Shown here: positions 1-8,951 of the stretch, one piece after another
Layout: the number at the start of each line of letters is the position of its first letter
Position numbering within the stretch: position 1 is the stretch's first letter
Origin: Bacillota bacterium
GTDB lineage: Bacteria; Bacillota; Clostridia; Acetivibrionales; DTU013
Length of the DNA: 64,000 nt
Direction of reading: 5' to 3'
Assembly: GCA_023418915.1 (NCBI GenBank)
Contig: JAEZYU010000063.1
Location: 1-64,000 of the forward strand
The notes under the pieces: model-generated
Told to the model about the DNA's origin: nothing
What the model saw: the letters and a program-made list of their open reading frames with translations, nothing else
Database searches by the model: none
Translations under genes and position numbers: made by a program

Positions 1-326
1 TCAATCCTCTGCAAGAAGTATTCTTCTATGGCTAAGGAATGTCACGCATTTGATAGTCACAAGACAACTCTAGAAATTTTCGAGTTCCTTTACACCGCCA
101 CGACCTTTCGATCATGGCTCCATGACCAGTGTTACCCAGTCACGGTGTATTGTCTCTCACTGTTTACTTTTCAAGGTCCATATATCAGCAATCAGCTTCG
201 TTTATTGTCGGCAGCTGAGATCAAGTTTCTTGATCTTCGTCCGCTACAATCATCCGTGATGATTGCCAATCCCCTTCACACCGCCCCAAAAGGGCTTCGT
301 TTCAGGTGTCGCCCGCATCGGAGCGA
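1..326 (-). ncRNA. Leader of a 16S rRNA operon (rRNA itself lies left of the window)
   Basis: No protein gene fits here. Read on the minus strand, the stretch follows two strong promoters and carries ACCTTGAAAAGTAAACAG near 164-181, which resembles the boxA-type antitermination sequence (CTTTGAAAACTGAAC) that Bacillota carry ahead of 16S and 23S rRNA. Complementary arms such as CACGGTGT and GGCGGTGTA could form a processing stem. The 16S gene is inferred to begin just beyond base 1; its first conserved bases are not present, so this is a leader call only. A 16S-23S spacer is less likely, because promoters rather than a 16S gene lie upstream. Confidence 0.55.
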
Positions 327-333
327 CTTTTAT

Positions 334-362
334 ATACTATCACGCTGCTCTTGTTTTGTCAA
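334..362 (-). promoter_or_regulatory. rRNA operon promoter P2 (sigma-A type)
   Basis: On the minus strand there is a perfect -35 TTGACA (357-362), a 17-base spacer and a -10 TAGTAT (334-339). Transcription would start near base 327 and run left into the rRNA leader. Confidence 0.75.
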
Positions 363-392
363 CCACCTTTTAAAATTTCTTTTCAGGAGGCT

Positions 393-463
393 CGCCATCG
401 TTGTTCGCCGCAAAACGCCATCGTTGTTCGCCGTGAAACAGCGGCGTTGTCCGCCGTGAAACA
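393..463. repeat. Three imperfect 23-bp tandem repeats between rRNA promoters
   Basis: Units lie at 393-415, 416-438 and 441-463. On the minus strand each begins GTTTCACGGCG or a close variant and continues GAACAACG. They fill the gap between the two rRNA promoters. The GTTTCACG start matches half of the parS palindrome, but no full parS is present. Confidence 0.6.
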
Positions 464-471
464 GCTTCTAT

Positions 472-500
472 ACTATAACACCGTTCATACCTACCATCAA
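472..500 (-). promoter_or_regulatory. rRNA operon promoter P1 (sigma-A type)
   Basis: On the minus strand there is a -35 TTGATG (495-500), a 17-base spacer and a -10 TATAGT (472-477). With P2 about 140 bases downstream it forms the tandem arrangement usual for rRNA operons. Confidence 0.65.
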
Positions 501-684
501 CTCACGCATATTAGCTTTTTCCTTAATGAACATGATTTATTCCTGTTTCTCTTTTTTATGCTCCGGCATACCATTACATAATCTAGTTCTCTCACGTTTG
601 AATCCGTTTTATCATGTTTTTACACCAGATGGTTTCTAAAATGCCGGAAATACTGAGCATTTTTTCTCCGTCAAGAAAACGCAA

Positions 685-710
685 GCCGGAGCTGGTTGTA
701 CAGCTCCGGC
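685..710 (-). terminator. Probable terminator of gyrA
   Basis: A perfect 10-bp stem (GCCGGAGCTG, 685-694, with its complement 701-710) and 6-base loop sit 70 bases past the gyrA stop. On the minus strand the hairpin is followed by TTGCGTTTTC, a moderate T tract. Confidence 0.65.
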
Positions 711-780
711 ATAAACACCTGTATTTAATATCGATTGTACATAACATATAGATCCTGTTGACTGAACGCTGACATTTATC

Positions 781-3399
781 CTATTTCTGCTCCTCTTCAT
801 TAGTGGCAGTGCTTTCTTCATTAGTGGCAGTGCTTTCTTCATTCATAACAGTGCCTTCTTCATTGCCAGAGGTGCTTTCTTCATCGTGTTCAATGCCTTC
901 TTCACCTTCACCTGCATCATTTAAGCATTGCTGGTCTTCATCCTCTTCTTCTGCTTCAATCCTTGCTATGCTGACGACACGGTTGCCATCGGAAGTCCTC
1001 ATAAGTGTAACGCCTTGTGTGGCTCTGCCAAGGATGCTTATGCCTGCTACTTCCATCCTTATTATAGTACCATCTGAACTGATCAGCATTATCTCATCTG
1101 TTTCATGTACCAGCTTGATACCCGCCACTCTGCCCGTCTTGTCTGTTACTCTGTAGGTGAGGATTCCCTTCCCTCCCCTTGTCTGAGTTTTATATTCTTC
1201 GAGCTCAGTCCTTTTCCCGAATCCATTTTCGGTAACGACCAGCAATGTGGCATCTTCTCTCGATGTCCCCATGCCTATCACATAATCTCCTTCATCAAGA
1301 GTTATACCCTTAACGCCTTGTGATACTCTGCCAAGAGGGCGAACGTCACTTTCCTGGAACCGTATCGACATTCCTTCTCTTGTAACCAGGATAATGTCCT
1401 TTTCACCATCTGTCAGCCTGACATCTATCAATTCATCATTTTCTCTCAGTGTTACCGCAAGCAAGCCGCCCCTTCTGATATTGTCATACTGCATCAGATC
1501 AGTCTTTTTTACATGCCCGTCCTTGGTAGCCATAATAAGATACTGTCCCTCTTTGTATTCTGCTAACGGTATAACGGCTGAGACCTTCTCGTCGCCTCCA
1601 AGCTCCAGCAGGTTGACAATGGCAGTTCCCTTGGCCTGCCTGCCTGCTTCAGGTATCTGATAGGCTTTCAGCCTGTATACCTTCCCCTTGTTTGTGAAGA
1701 ACAATATATAGTGGTGTGTAGAGGTAATAAACAGCCTTTCCACAAAATCCTCTTCCCTTGTGCTTAGCGCTGTCACACCTTTGCCGCCCCGCCTCTGGCT
1801 CTTGTAAGTATCGCAGGGAAGCCTCTTGATATACCCGAAATGGGTCAATGTAATAACGCTCTCTTCTTCCTTAATCAGATCCTCGTAGTCGATATCGTCC
1901 TCATCGGCAGTGATTTCAGTCCTTCTCTCATCTCCGTACTTTCTTTTGACTTCATTCAGCTCATCCTTCACAATACCTAAAAGAAGAGATTCGTCAGAGA
2001 GCACATTCCTGTAATACTGTATTTTATCCATTATTTCTTGGTATTCCTGTTCCAGCTTGTCTCTTTCAAGTCCCGTAAGCCTTCCCAGTCTCATATCCAC
2101 TATTGCCTGAGACTGCCGTTCACTAAGATTGAATCTTTCCATCAACCCTTGTTTTGCCAATGCTTCAGTTCTGGACCCTCTTATGATCCTTATAACTTCA
2201 TCAAGGTTGTCGATCGCTATCTTCAAACCTTCTAAAATATGTGCCCTGGCTTCCGCTTTTTCGAGGTCGAAACGGGTACGCCTTGTGATAACTTCCTCCT
2301 GATGCTTTATGTAATGGTGCAGAGCCGTTTTCAGGTTAATTACTCTCGGCACGTATTTCCCGTCATCATTTTGTACTACCGCCAGCATGTTCACACTAAA
2401 TGAGTCCTGAAGCTGAGTATGCTTATATAGTTGATTCAGCACTACATTGGCATTGGCATCCCTTTTTAGCGGAATAACTATTCTGACAGCATCGTTCCTG
2501 TCAGATTCATCATTTATATCTGATATCCCTTCAAGCCTTTTTTCCTTTACAAGCTCTGCTACTCTTTCAATAAGCCTTGCCTTGTTGACCTGATAAGGCA
2601 GGTCCCTGATGATGATACGCTGCCTGTTGTTATTCATGGTCTCGATCTCGGCCCTTGCCCTTATGACGATCCTTCCCCTGCCCGTCCTGAAGTAGTCTCT
2701 GATCCCCTGTTTTCCGATTATCGTACCGGCCGTCGGGAAGTCGGGGCCCTTAATGATTTTACCCAGTTCCTCTATAGCTATCTCAGGGTTGTCTATCATC
2801 GAAACTATGCCATTTATAACTTCAACCAGATTGTGCGGAGGAATATTGGTTGCCATTCCTACTGCAATACCTGATGAACCATTCACCAGCAGGTTAGGAA
2901 ACCTGGCAGGCAATACTACCGGTTCCATTTCGTGTTCGTCAAAGTTCGGCTTAAAATCTACTGTGTCTTTATTTATATCTGCAAGCATTTCTGAAGATAT
3001 CTTGGAAAGCCTTGCTTCCGTATACCTCATGGCTGCCGGCGGATCGCCGTCTCTGGAGCCAAAGTTTCCATGTCCGTCAATCAACGGATTTCTCAGTGAA
3101 AAATCCTGAGCCATACGAACCAGACTGTCATACACGGCTGCATCGCCGTGAGGATGGTATTTACCAAGAACATCTCCGACAGTAGTTGCACATTTACGGT
3201 AGGGCTTTTCCGAAGTAAAACCTTGCGAAAACATCGAGTAAAGGATCCTTCTGTGCACTGGCTTCAAACCGTCTCTGACATCGGGAAGAGCGCGGTCCAC
3301 GATAACACTCATCGCATATTCAATGAATGACTTTTTCATCTCCGCCTCTATGTCTACCGGAATAACCCTCTGCACATTCAAACCTTCAGTGTCCGCCAT
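781..3399 (-). CDS. gyrA: DNA gyrase subunit A with acidic repeat tail
   Basis: GyrA is the DNA-cleaving subunit of gyrase; with GyrB it introduces negative supercoils. The catalytic tyrosine is Tyr126 in AMRYTE. The winged-helix region around HPHGDAAVYD (82-91) and the C-terminal GyrA box QRRGGKG (roughly residue 535) are present. The protein is 872 aa, some 40-50 longer than usual, because of an acidic C-terminus made of a 7-residue repeat (NEESTAT). The residue equivalent to E. coli Ser83 is Ala87, while the Asp87 equivalent (Asp91) is kept. A ribosome site (AGAGG) precedes the ATG. The gene is separated from gyrB by the origin and lies between noc and an rRNA operon, whereas clostridial gyrA usually follows gyrB directly. 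Confidence 0.97.
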   Translation of the reverse strand: MADTEGLNVQRVIPVDIEAEMKKSFIEYAMSVIVDRALPDVRDGLKPVHRRILYSMFSQGFTSEKPYRKCATTVGDVLGKYHPHGDAAVYDSLVRMAQDFSLRNPLIDGHGNFGSRDGDPPAAMRYTEARLSKISSEMLADINKDTVDFKPNFDEHEMEPVVLPARFPNLLVNGSSGIAVGMATNIPPHNLVEVINGIVSMIDNPEIAIEELGKIIKGPDFPTAGTIIGKQGIRDYFRTGRGRIVIRARAEIETMNNNRQRIIIRDLPYQVNKARLIERVAELVKEKRLEGISDINDESDRNDAVRIVIPLKRDANANVVLNQLYKHTQLQDSFSVNMLAVVQNDDGKYVPRVINLKTALHHYIKHQEEVITRRTRFDLEKAEARAHILEGLKIAIDNLDEVIRIIRGSRTEALAKQGLMERFNLSERQSQAIVDMRLGRLTGLERDKLEQEYQEIMDKIQYYRNVLSDESLLLGIVKDELNEVKRKYGDERRTEITADEDDIDYEDLIKEEESVITLTHFGYIKRLPCDTYKSQRRGGKGVTALSTREEDFVERLFITSTHHYILFFTNKGKVYRLKAYQIPEAGRQAKGTAIVNLLELGGDEKVSAVIPLAEYKEGQYLIMATKDGHVKKTDLMQYDNIRRGGLLAVTLRENDELIDVRLTDGEKDIILVTREGMSIRFQESDVRPLGRVSQGVKGITLDEGDYVIGMGTSREDATLLVVTENGFGKRTELEEYKTQTRGGKGILTYRVTDKTGRVAGIKLVHETDEIMLISSDGTIIRMEVAGISILGRATQGVTLMRTSDGNRVVSIARIEAEEEDEDQQCLNDAGEGEEGIEHDEESTSGNEEGTVMNEESTATNEESTATNEEEQK
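789..875. repeat. 21-bp tandem repeats coding for the GyrA tail
   Basis: TTCATTAGTGGCAGTGCTTTC occurs twice in tandem (plus-strand reading), followed by more diverged copies. It encodes NEESTAT-type heptads. Such in-frame repeats are prone to slippage, so the tail length probably varies between strains (inference). Confidence 0.75.
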
Positions 3400-3484
3400 T
3401 TTTTAATACCTCTTTCTGAATGTCATGTTTTAAGTCTTGCCAAAATTACTAAAGATACTTTCTATATTTTAATAAACTTTTATA

Positions 3485-3513
3485 ACTATGTCCACTTTTT
3501 TCAGGTGTATCAA
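3485..3513 (-). promoter_or_regulatory. Candidate gyrA promoter
   Basis: On the minus strand there is TTGATA (3508-3513), a 17-base spacer and CATAGT (3485-3490), about 90 bases before the gyrA start. The -10 match is partial. Confidence 0.4.
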
Positions 3514-3530
3514 AATTATCCGAAAAAAAG

Positions 3531-3559
3531 TAAAAAAAGGGCTGCTAATAATTGCAGCC
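3531..3559 (-). terminator. Terminator after noc
   Basis: GGCTGC (3540-3545) pairs with GCAGCC (3554-3559). On the minus strand the hairpin is followed by a C and seven Ts, a typical intrinsic terminator 56 bases past the noc stop. Confidence 0.8.
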
Positions 3560-3614
3560 TCACAAAACAGGGGTCATAACGATTTATATAGTCTGTTGTA
3601 ACGATGCGTTACAA

Positions 3615-4451
3615 TCAAGTTTTAGGAACTCTCACAATGAATTCAATATATTCACCTCTGTCTATCTGGGCAGCCTTTGCATTAACACCCGATTTCTTCA
3701 TGAGATCTATGGCCTGCCTTATAGTATTCACAAATATCCTAATATCCTTGATCGTCTTTGTAAGCTTTCTTTCAATATTTTTGTCCTTGTTTGGTCCAAG
3801 ATACTTATCGATCACTCTTTCTACCAGCTCTTCAGTCCTCTTAACATTGAGTCCCTTTTCGCAAACATGCCTGAGCACCTTTAGCTGGAGCTGCTCGTCA
3901 TGCAGCTTGAGCAATGCTCTGGCGTGTCTTTCGGTAAGATTGTTGTCGGACAGGATCTTTTTAACGAGGGGAGACAGCCTGAGCAGCCTTATTTTGTTCG
4001 CAACTGTAGATTGGCTTTTTCCTATTTTCTGAGCTAGCTCCTCCTGTGTCAGACCATGCTCATTTATAAGATTGTTATATCCCTCCGCCTCTTCCAGGTA
4101 ATTCAGATCCTCCCGTTGAAGGTTTTCAATCAGTGCCAGGACAGCTGAATCATTATCATTTATGTTTATAATTATGGCTGGTATCTCTTTCAGTCCGGCC
4201 ATAACGGCAGCGCGCAGCCTTCTTTCTCCGGCTACAAGCTCATAATTGTTATTGGTGATCTTTCTTACATTGATCGGCTGTATGACGCCGTACTGTTGAA
4301 TGGATTCACATAGCTCCTCAAGAGCGCCTTTGCTGAACTGCTTACGGGGCTGGTAAGGATTGGGCCTTACAGTATCAATATTGATATAGGTAATGTTCTT
4401 TTGGTCGTTTCCTTTTTCCTGTTTGGAAAATTGAAGCTTATTCTCCAGCAT
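3615..4451 (-). CDS. noc: ParB-family nucleoid occlusion protein Noc
   Basis: This is a 278-aa ParB/Spo0J-family protein. The N-terminal CTPase domain has the hallmark GERRLRA (about 76-82) and ENLQREDLN motifs. A helix-turn-helix follows (LTQEELAQKIGKSQSTVANK region), then a C-terminal dimerisation part. Family knowledge: Noc binds dispersed sites, loads as a CTP clamp and blocks division over the chromosome. Its place right after rsmG is that of noc in Bacillus, which supports Noc over a second partitioning ParB; a canonical Spo0J is encoded at 21110. The short amphipathic start known in Bacillus Noc (MKHSFSRFF-like) is not obvious here (MLENKLQFSKQ), so membrane targeting may differ. No perfect ATTTCCCGGGAAAT site was seen in the window. 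Confidence 0.82.
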   Translation of the reverse strand: MLENKLQFSKQEKGNDQKNITYINIDTVRPNPYQPRKQFSKGALEELCESIQQYGVIQPINVRKITNNNYELVAGERRLRAAVMAGLKEIPAIIININDNDSAVLALIENLQREDLNYLEEAEGYNNLINEHGLTQEELAQKIGKSQSTVANKIRLLRLSPLVKKILSDNNLTERHARALLKLHDEQLQLKVLRHVCEKGLNVKRTEELVERVIDKYLGPNKDKNIERKLTKTIKDIRIFVNTIRQAIDLMKKSGVNAKAAQIDRGEYIEFIVRVPKT

Positions 4452-4632
4452 ACAGCACCATCCTTTTCAATGGGTATCGTACCATATGCACCTCAGCGGT
4501 ACTTATCCCACGTATTTTACAATAATTACCTTATAACTACGTGAAATATTATTCGCCGCACCTTTTTTGATTTCCTTTTTTTTATAACAAGAATCGTTCG
4601 TCACATTAGTATATATTGCAACACAACACTAC

Positions 4633-5349
4633 TTATACCAACGGTTCTTTTGACGGTTTGCCTGCTTTTCTTGGATATTTTGTCGGTGATTGTCGCAATT
4701 TTCTCACAATTATAACTTTTCTTTTTATATCACTCCCGGGCAAATTAAAATCCTTTACTTCTTCTATTTCACCACCGAGAACTTCCAGCGCCATCTTCGA
4801 AGCCGATATCTCTTCAGAATTGCTGCCCTTCATTGCCACAAAAATACCTCCTGTCTTTACAAGCGGCAGACAGTATTCCAGAAGAACAGGCATGGATGCT
4901 ACAGCCCTTGCTGCGGCTGCGTCAAACGATTCTCTATATTTTGAAGCCGTTCCGGCATCCTCGGCTCTCATATGCACAGCTGAGATCCCTTTAAGCTCAA
5001 GAGCATCAATTACTGTATTCAAAAATCCCACTCTTTTTTCCAAAGAGTCAAGCAAAACGACATGAATCTTTGGAAGGGCTATCTTAAGCGGTATTCCTGG
5101 GAATCCGGCCCCTGTCCCCACATCAATTAGGTTATTTATTCCTTTAATATATGGCAGGATACTCAAAGAATCCACAAAATGCTTTAATATAAATTCTTTA
5201 TCCTCTATGATAGCCGTAAGATTCATTTTTTCATTCCATTCCAACAGGATCCGTTTATATTCGAAAAGGTCACTGACCATCTTGTCGTCTAGTGACATTC
5301 CAAATTCAGCAGCTCCTTCTCTTAAGTGTTTTGTTTGCATTTGATCCAT
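4633..5349 (-). CDS. rsmG: 16S rRNA (guanine-527 N7) methyltransferase RsmG/GidB
   Basis: RsmG methylates N7 of G527 in 16S rRNA using S-adenosylmethionine. The SAM-binding motif DVGTGAGFPGIPL and the downstream LLDSLEKRVGFL segment identify the family. The frame is open further upstream into mnmG, but the start was set at ATG 5349. It has AGCAGGG at a 7-base spacing and gives 238 aa, the normal family length; ATG 5355 is the alternative. The stretch before that overlaps mnmG out of frame and looks non-native. It lies 19 bases after mnmG, presumably in one transcript with mnmE and mnmG. Confidence 0.93.
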   Translation of the reverse strand: MDQMQTKHLREGAAEFGMSLDDKMVSDLFEYKRILLEWNEKMNLTAIIEDKEFILKHFVDSLSILPYIKGINNLIDVGTGAGFPGIPLKIALPKIHVVLLDSLEKRVGFLNTVIDALELKGISAVHMRAEDAGTASKYRESFDAAAARAVASMPVLLEYCLPLVKTGGIFVAMKGSNSEEISASKMALEVLGGEIEEVKDFNLPGSDIKRKVIIVRKLRQSPTKYPRKAGKPSKEPLV

Positions 5350-5368
5350 TCTCATTCCCTGCTCTCTA

Positions 5369-7309
5369 TTAGTTCTGCTGTGTGTTATCTGTGCCGTCAT
5401 GACCGCTGCGGCCAGATTTGGTACTGAGGTAAATGAGCAATACCGATATGTCCGCCGGAGAAACCCCAGAAATCCGCGATGCCTGCCCAACCGATAGCGG
5501 TCTTATCTTCGCAAGCTTTTGGCGCGCCTCCAGTCTCAGCCCGTGAATTGTATCATAATCTATATCCGCAGGTATGTGTCTGCGTTCCATCTTTCTGTAC
5601 TGCTCAACCTGCATCATTTGCCTTTTTATATATCCTTCATACTTTACAGATATCTCGACCTGCTCCGCCAAAGGGTCATATTTAAGCTGTCTGTGTGTTT
5701 TGAAGTGAACTGGCCTTTCATTATCCACCGGCTCCAATGACCTGTAAGTCATCTCTGGCCTCTTTAGCAGTTCCGCCAATTTGATCCCTGTTTTTATGTT
5801 TGTACTGCCCATGGAAGACAGCAGTGCGTTGACCTCATTGGACGGCGGCAGGTATGTTTTCTCAAGACGTTCAATTTCTGCCCAGATCTTTTCCTTCTTA
5901 TCTATAAAGCTTCTATACCTTTCCTCAGTGACAAGCCCTGCATCATAACCTTTTTGTGTCAGTCTCAGATCTGCATTGTCCTGCCGCAGCAAAAGCCTGT
6001 ATTCAGATCTGGAGGTCATGATTCTATATGGCTCTGAAGTTCCCTTTGTGACAAGGTCATCTATCAGTACGCCGATATAAGCCTCTGATCTGTCCAGTAT
6101 CAGCGGAGTTTTCTCCCTCAGCATCTGTACTGCATTAATCCCGGCTATAAGTCCTTGTGCTGCTGCCTCCTCATATCCTGAGCTTCCATTGATCTGCCCG
6201 GCAGAGAATAGTCCTGAAATATCCCTGAACTCAAGGCTCAGTTTGAGCTGAGTCGGATCTATGCAGTCGTACTCTATGGCATAAGCACTTCTCATGATAT
6301 GAACGTTTTCAAGCCCCGGAAGAGTCCTTACCATCTCTGCCTGTACATCCTCGGGAAGGCTGCTGGACATCCCCTGAAGGTACATCTCCTGTGTGCCTAA
6401 TCCCATGGGCTCTACAAATACCTGATGCTTCTCCTTGTCTGCAAAACGTACTATTTTATCTTCGATTGATGGACAATATCTGGGACCGATGCCCTCTATC
6501 ATTCCTCCATACAGCGGCGAACGATGAAGATTGGCCTTTATCACCTCATGCGTCCTGCTGTTGGTATAGGTTAACCAGCATGATATTTGCTCCCTCTCAA
6601 TTTTCTCGTTTTCAAAGGAAAATGGTATTATTGCTTCATCACCAGGCTGCTCAGCCATTTGTGAAAAGTCGATGGAGTTTTTGTTGATCCTTGCCGGTGT
6701 GCCAGTTTTAAAACGCAGCAGTGCAATGCCCTTCTCTCTCAGACTGTCAGAGAGCCTGTTTGCCGGAAATAACCCGTCCGGACCGCCGCTGTAGCTCACA
6801 TCACCAATATGTATTTTACCTTTAAGATATGTACCGGTAGTCAGTATAGCTGCTTTGCAATTATATATTGCGCCTGTATGTGTTTTAACGCCAGTGACAT
6901 GCTTGTTGCTTTCCTCTGTGAGCAGTTCAATTACCTCCGCCTGTTTTATGTGGAGATTATCCTGCCTTTCAAGAGTGTTCTTCATCTCTTGCTGGTACCA
7001 TCTGCGGTCCACCTGAGCCCTGAGGGAATAAACAGCAGGACCCTTGGCGGAATTCAATACCTTCGACTGGATAAGAGTCTTGTCCGCGCACTTTGCCATT
7101 TCTCCCCCCAATGCATCTATTTCACGCACCAGATGGCCCTTTCCCGTACCGCCTATATTCGGATTGCATGGCATATTGGCAATACTGTCAAGATTTATGG
7201 CAAACACTATAGTCTTCATTCCCATCCTGGCACAGGCCAACGCTGCTTCGCAGCCGGCATGTCCTGCACCAACCACCGCTATATCATAACTACCTGCATC
7301 ATATTCCAT
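5369..7309 (-). CDS. mnmG: tRNA uridine-34 carboxymethylaminomethyl synthesis enzyme MnmG (GidA)
   Basis: This is the FAD-dependent partner of MnmE; together they add cmnm5 to the wobble uridine of certain tRNAs. The N-terminal dinucleotide-binding motif is VVGAGHAGCEAAL (residues 12-24), followed by the family segment NPNIGGTGKGHLVREIDALGG. At 646 aa it is slightly longer than the usual 620-630, with a charged C-terminal tail (SGRSGHDGTDNTQQN). It starts 27 bases after the mnmE stop and precedes rsmG. Confidence 0.97.
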   Translation of the reverse strand: MEYDAGSYDIAVVGAGHAGCEAALACARMGMKTIVFAINLDSIANMPCNPNIGGTGKGHLVREIDALGGEMAKCADKTLIQSKVLNSAKGPAVYSLRAQVDRRWYQQEMKNTLERQDNLHIKQAEVIELLTEESNKHVTGVKTHTGAIYNCKAAILTTGTYLKGKIHIGDVSYSGGPDGLFPANRLSDSLREKGIALLRFKTGTPARINKNSIDFSQMAEQPGDEAIIPFSFENEKIEREQISCWLTYTNSRTHEVIKANLHRSPLYGGMIEGIGPRYCPSIEDKIVRFADKEKHQVFVEPMGLGTQEMYLQGMSSSLPEDVQAEMVRTLPGLENVHIMRSAYAIEYDCIDPTQLKLSLEFRDISGLFSAGQINGSSGYEEAAAQGLIAGINAVQMLREKTPLILDRSEAYIGVLIDDLVTKGTSEPYRIMTSRSEYRLLLRQDNADLRLTQKGYDAGLVTEERYRSFIDKKEKIWAEIERLEKTYLPPSNEVNALLSSMGSTNIKTGIKLAELLKRPEMTYRSLEPVDNERPVHFKTHRQLKYDPLAEQVEISVKYEGYIKRQMMQVEQYRKMERRHIPADIDYDTIHGLRLEARQKLAKIRPLSVGQASRISGVSPADISVLLIYLSTKSGRSGHDGTDNTQQN

Positions 7310-7336
7310 ATTTCCTCCACAACCTGCTTCTCTAGA

Positions 7337-8749
7337 CTATTTACCTATACAGAACTGCGAGAATATCTCATTGACAACATCGACGCTGACAGATTCACCG
7401 GTTATACACCCGAGGGCTTCTGCGCTCTCCTTAATATCTATGGTCGTAAAATCCAGCGGCAGGCCTTCCTTATATGCTGCTTCAGCTGATTCGAGGCTTA
7501 TGATGGCGTCTTCTATATGCTGTCTGTGTCTGACATTGGTAATCAGTACTTCATCGTTTACATTTATCTTTCCGGCAGAAAACATCTCATCTATCATATC
7601 AACCAGTTTATCCATCCCCGTCCCGTCTGTCATTGATGCTACAACCACCGGAGGGTCCCCTGAATCTCTGAGCATTTTCGCAATGTCAGCGATCACCTCA
7701 TCATCTGCAATATCTGTCTTATTGATAATAACGATTCGCTTCTTTTCCTCAGTCGAAGCGATTATCTCCATGTCTTCCTGCTGGAGGCCGGTCTGGCCGT
7801 CAAGTACTATTATAATAAGCTCCGCTTCTGACGCAGCCATCCTTGCTCTTTCGACTCCGATTGATTCGACCGGGTCGTCAGTGCTCCGAATCCCTGCAGT
7901 ATCAAGTATCCTTACGGGAATCCCCTTTATATTTATATATTCCTCAATAATGTCCCTTGTAGTTCCTGGTATGTCTGTAACAATGGCTTTACTGCTCCCC
8001 GCCAGCGCATTTAGAAGAGACGACTTGCCTGCATTCGGCTTTCCGATGATGACTGCCGTTATTCCCTCCCGCAGCAGCCTTCCTCTTTCATAGCTTTCGT
8101 TTATCCTCTTCAGCTCGCCCTTTGCCTTGTGTACGCCTTTATATACCGTTTCCCCGGTAATGTCTTCTATGTCATGCTCCGGATACTCGATCACCGCCTC
8201 AATTCGAGCAATCAGTTCTATAAGCTGCCTTCGGACTATCCTGATACTGTCTGAAAGCCTGCCCTCCAGCTGTGCTGCAGCTGCCCTGGATGCCTCATCC
8301 GTTTTTGAATTTATTAAGTCTATCACGGCCTCAGCCTGAGCCAGATCAATACGTCCGTTGATGAACGCCCTTTTGGTAAATTCCCCGGGTTCAGCCGCTC
8401 TCGCTCCATGTCGGTAAATTATCGAAAGTACATTTCTTAATACGACTATACCGCCATGGCAATTTACTTCGACAATATCCTCTCCGGTAAAGGTGTGCGG
8501 CGCCTTCATCTTTATCAAAAGTACATCGTCTATCATACGGTTACTGATTGGATCGATTATTCTCCCATGGGTGACCGTATGACTCCTTATCTCACTAAAG
8601 CCCCTCCTGCTCCTGAAAATACTCTCTGCCACACGGAATGCCCCTGCACCGCTGATTCGTATTATACCTATGCCGCCTGTGCCATAAGGAGTAGAAATAG
8701 CTGCTATCGTATCAACATTTTCAAATCGTCTTTCACTACTCTGCATCAT
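7337..8749 (-). CDS. mnmE: tRNA modification GTPase MnmE (TrmE)
   Basis: MnmE is the potassium-activated GTPase partner of MnmG. It has an N-terminal tetrahydrofolate-binding domain (DTIAAISTPYGTGGIGIIRISG region), a helical domain, a G domain with GKPNAGKSS (G1) and NKTD (G4), and the diagnostic C-terminal CIGK. The 470-aa length is normal. Two ATG codons stand in tandem; AGAGG gives better spacing to the second (8746). Confidence 0.97.
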   Translation of the reverse strand: MMQSSERRFENVDTIAAISTPYGTGGIGIIRISGAGAFRVAESIFRSRRGFSEIRSHTVTHGRIIDPISNRMIDDVLLIKMKAPHTFTGEDIVEVNCHGGIVVLRNVLSIIYRHGARAAEPGEFTKRAFINGRIDLAQAEAVIDLINSKTDEASRAAAAQLEGRLSDSIRIVRRQLIELIARIEAVIEYPEHDIEDITGETVYKGVHKAKGELKRINESYERGRLLREGITAVIIGKPNAGKSSLLNALAGSSKAIVTDIPGTTRDIIEEYINIKGIPVRILDTAGIRSTDDPVESIGVERARMAASEAELIIIVLDGQTGLQQEDMEIIASTEEKKRIVIINKTDIADDEVIADIAKMLRDSGDPPVVVASMTDGTGMDKLVDMIDEMFSAGKINVNDEVLITNVRHRQHIEDAIISLESAEAAYKEGLPLDFTTIDIKESAEALGCITGESVSVDVVNEIFSQFCIGK

Positions 8750-8800
8750 TTGCCTCTTGTATCAAGTAAAAATTTGATCACAATATTTACACTTTAATAT

Positions 8801-8865
8801 TATAACGCATCGTTCAAAGAAAAATTTTCGATTGTAGAAAATTTTTCTTAATAAAAATTCATAAA
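8801..8865 (+). repeat. Dispersed palindromic repeat, 5-prime fragment (copy R1)
   Basis: The stretch starts with AACGCATCGTTCA (8804-8816), then a run of A/T-rich complementary segments (AAATTTTCGATT, GAAAATTTTTC). It matches the beginning of the full copy at 18983. It occupies most of the mnmE-khpB gap. Confidence 0.6.
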
Positions 8866-8893
8866 ACTCAAAGAGGACAATAAATTGTCCTCT
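8861..8893 (-). terminator. Terminator after khpB
   Basis: AGAGGACAA (8872-8880) pairs with TTGTCCTCT (8885-8893) around a 4-base loop. On the minus strand it is followed by TTGAGTTTTAT. Confidence 0.7.
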
Positions 8894-8951
8894 CTGTCTT
8901 CGTTCCGTATTATGGTCATAATACTTACTTACAGCTTTTGACTGTATCGTA

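Noticed and set aside
28..581. Two overlapping open frames in the first 600 bases
   Set aside because: They cover the rRNA leader, its promoters and 23-bp repeats; composition is not protein-like and no start site is visible.
803..1156. Open frame opposite the gyrA 3-prime end
   Set aside because: Low-complexity Ser/Leu-rich shadow of the GyrA tail repeats.
5350..5490. N-terminal extension of RsmG into mnmG
   Set aside because: No family similarity; the shorter start has a better ribosome site and gives the standard length.
8380..8395. CCCCGGG in mnmE as a Noc binding site
   Set aside because: Lacks the ATTTCCCGGGAAAT palindrome and lies in conserved coding sequence.
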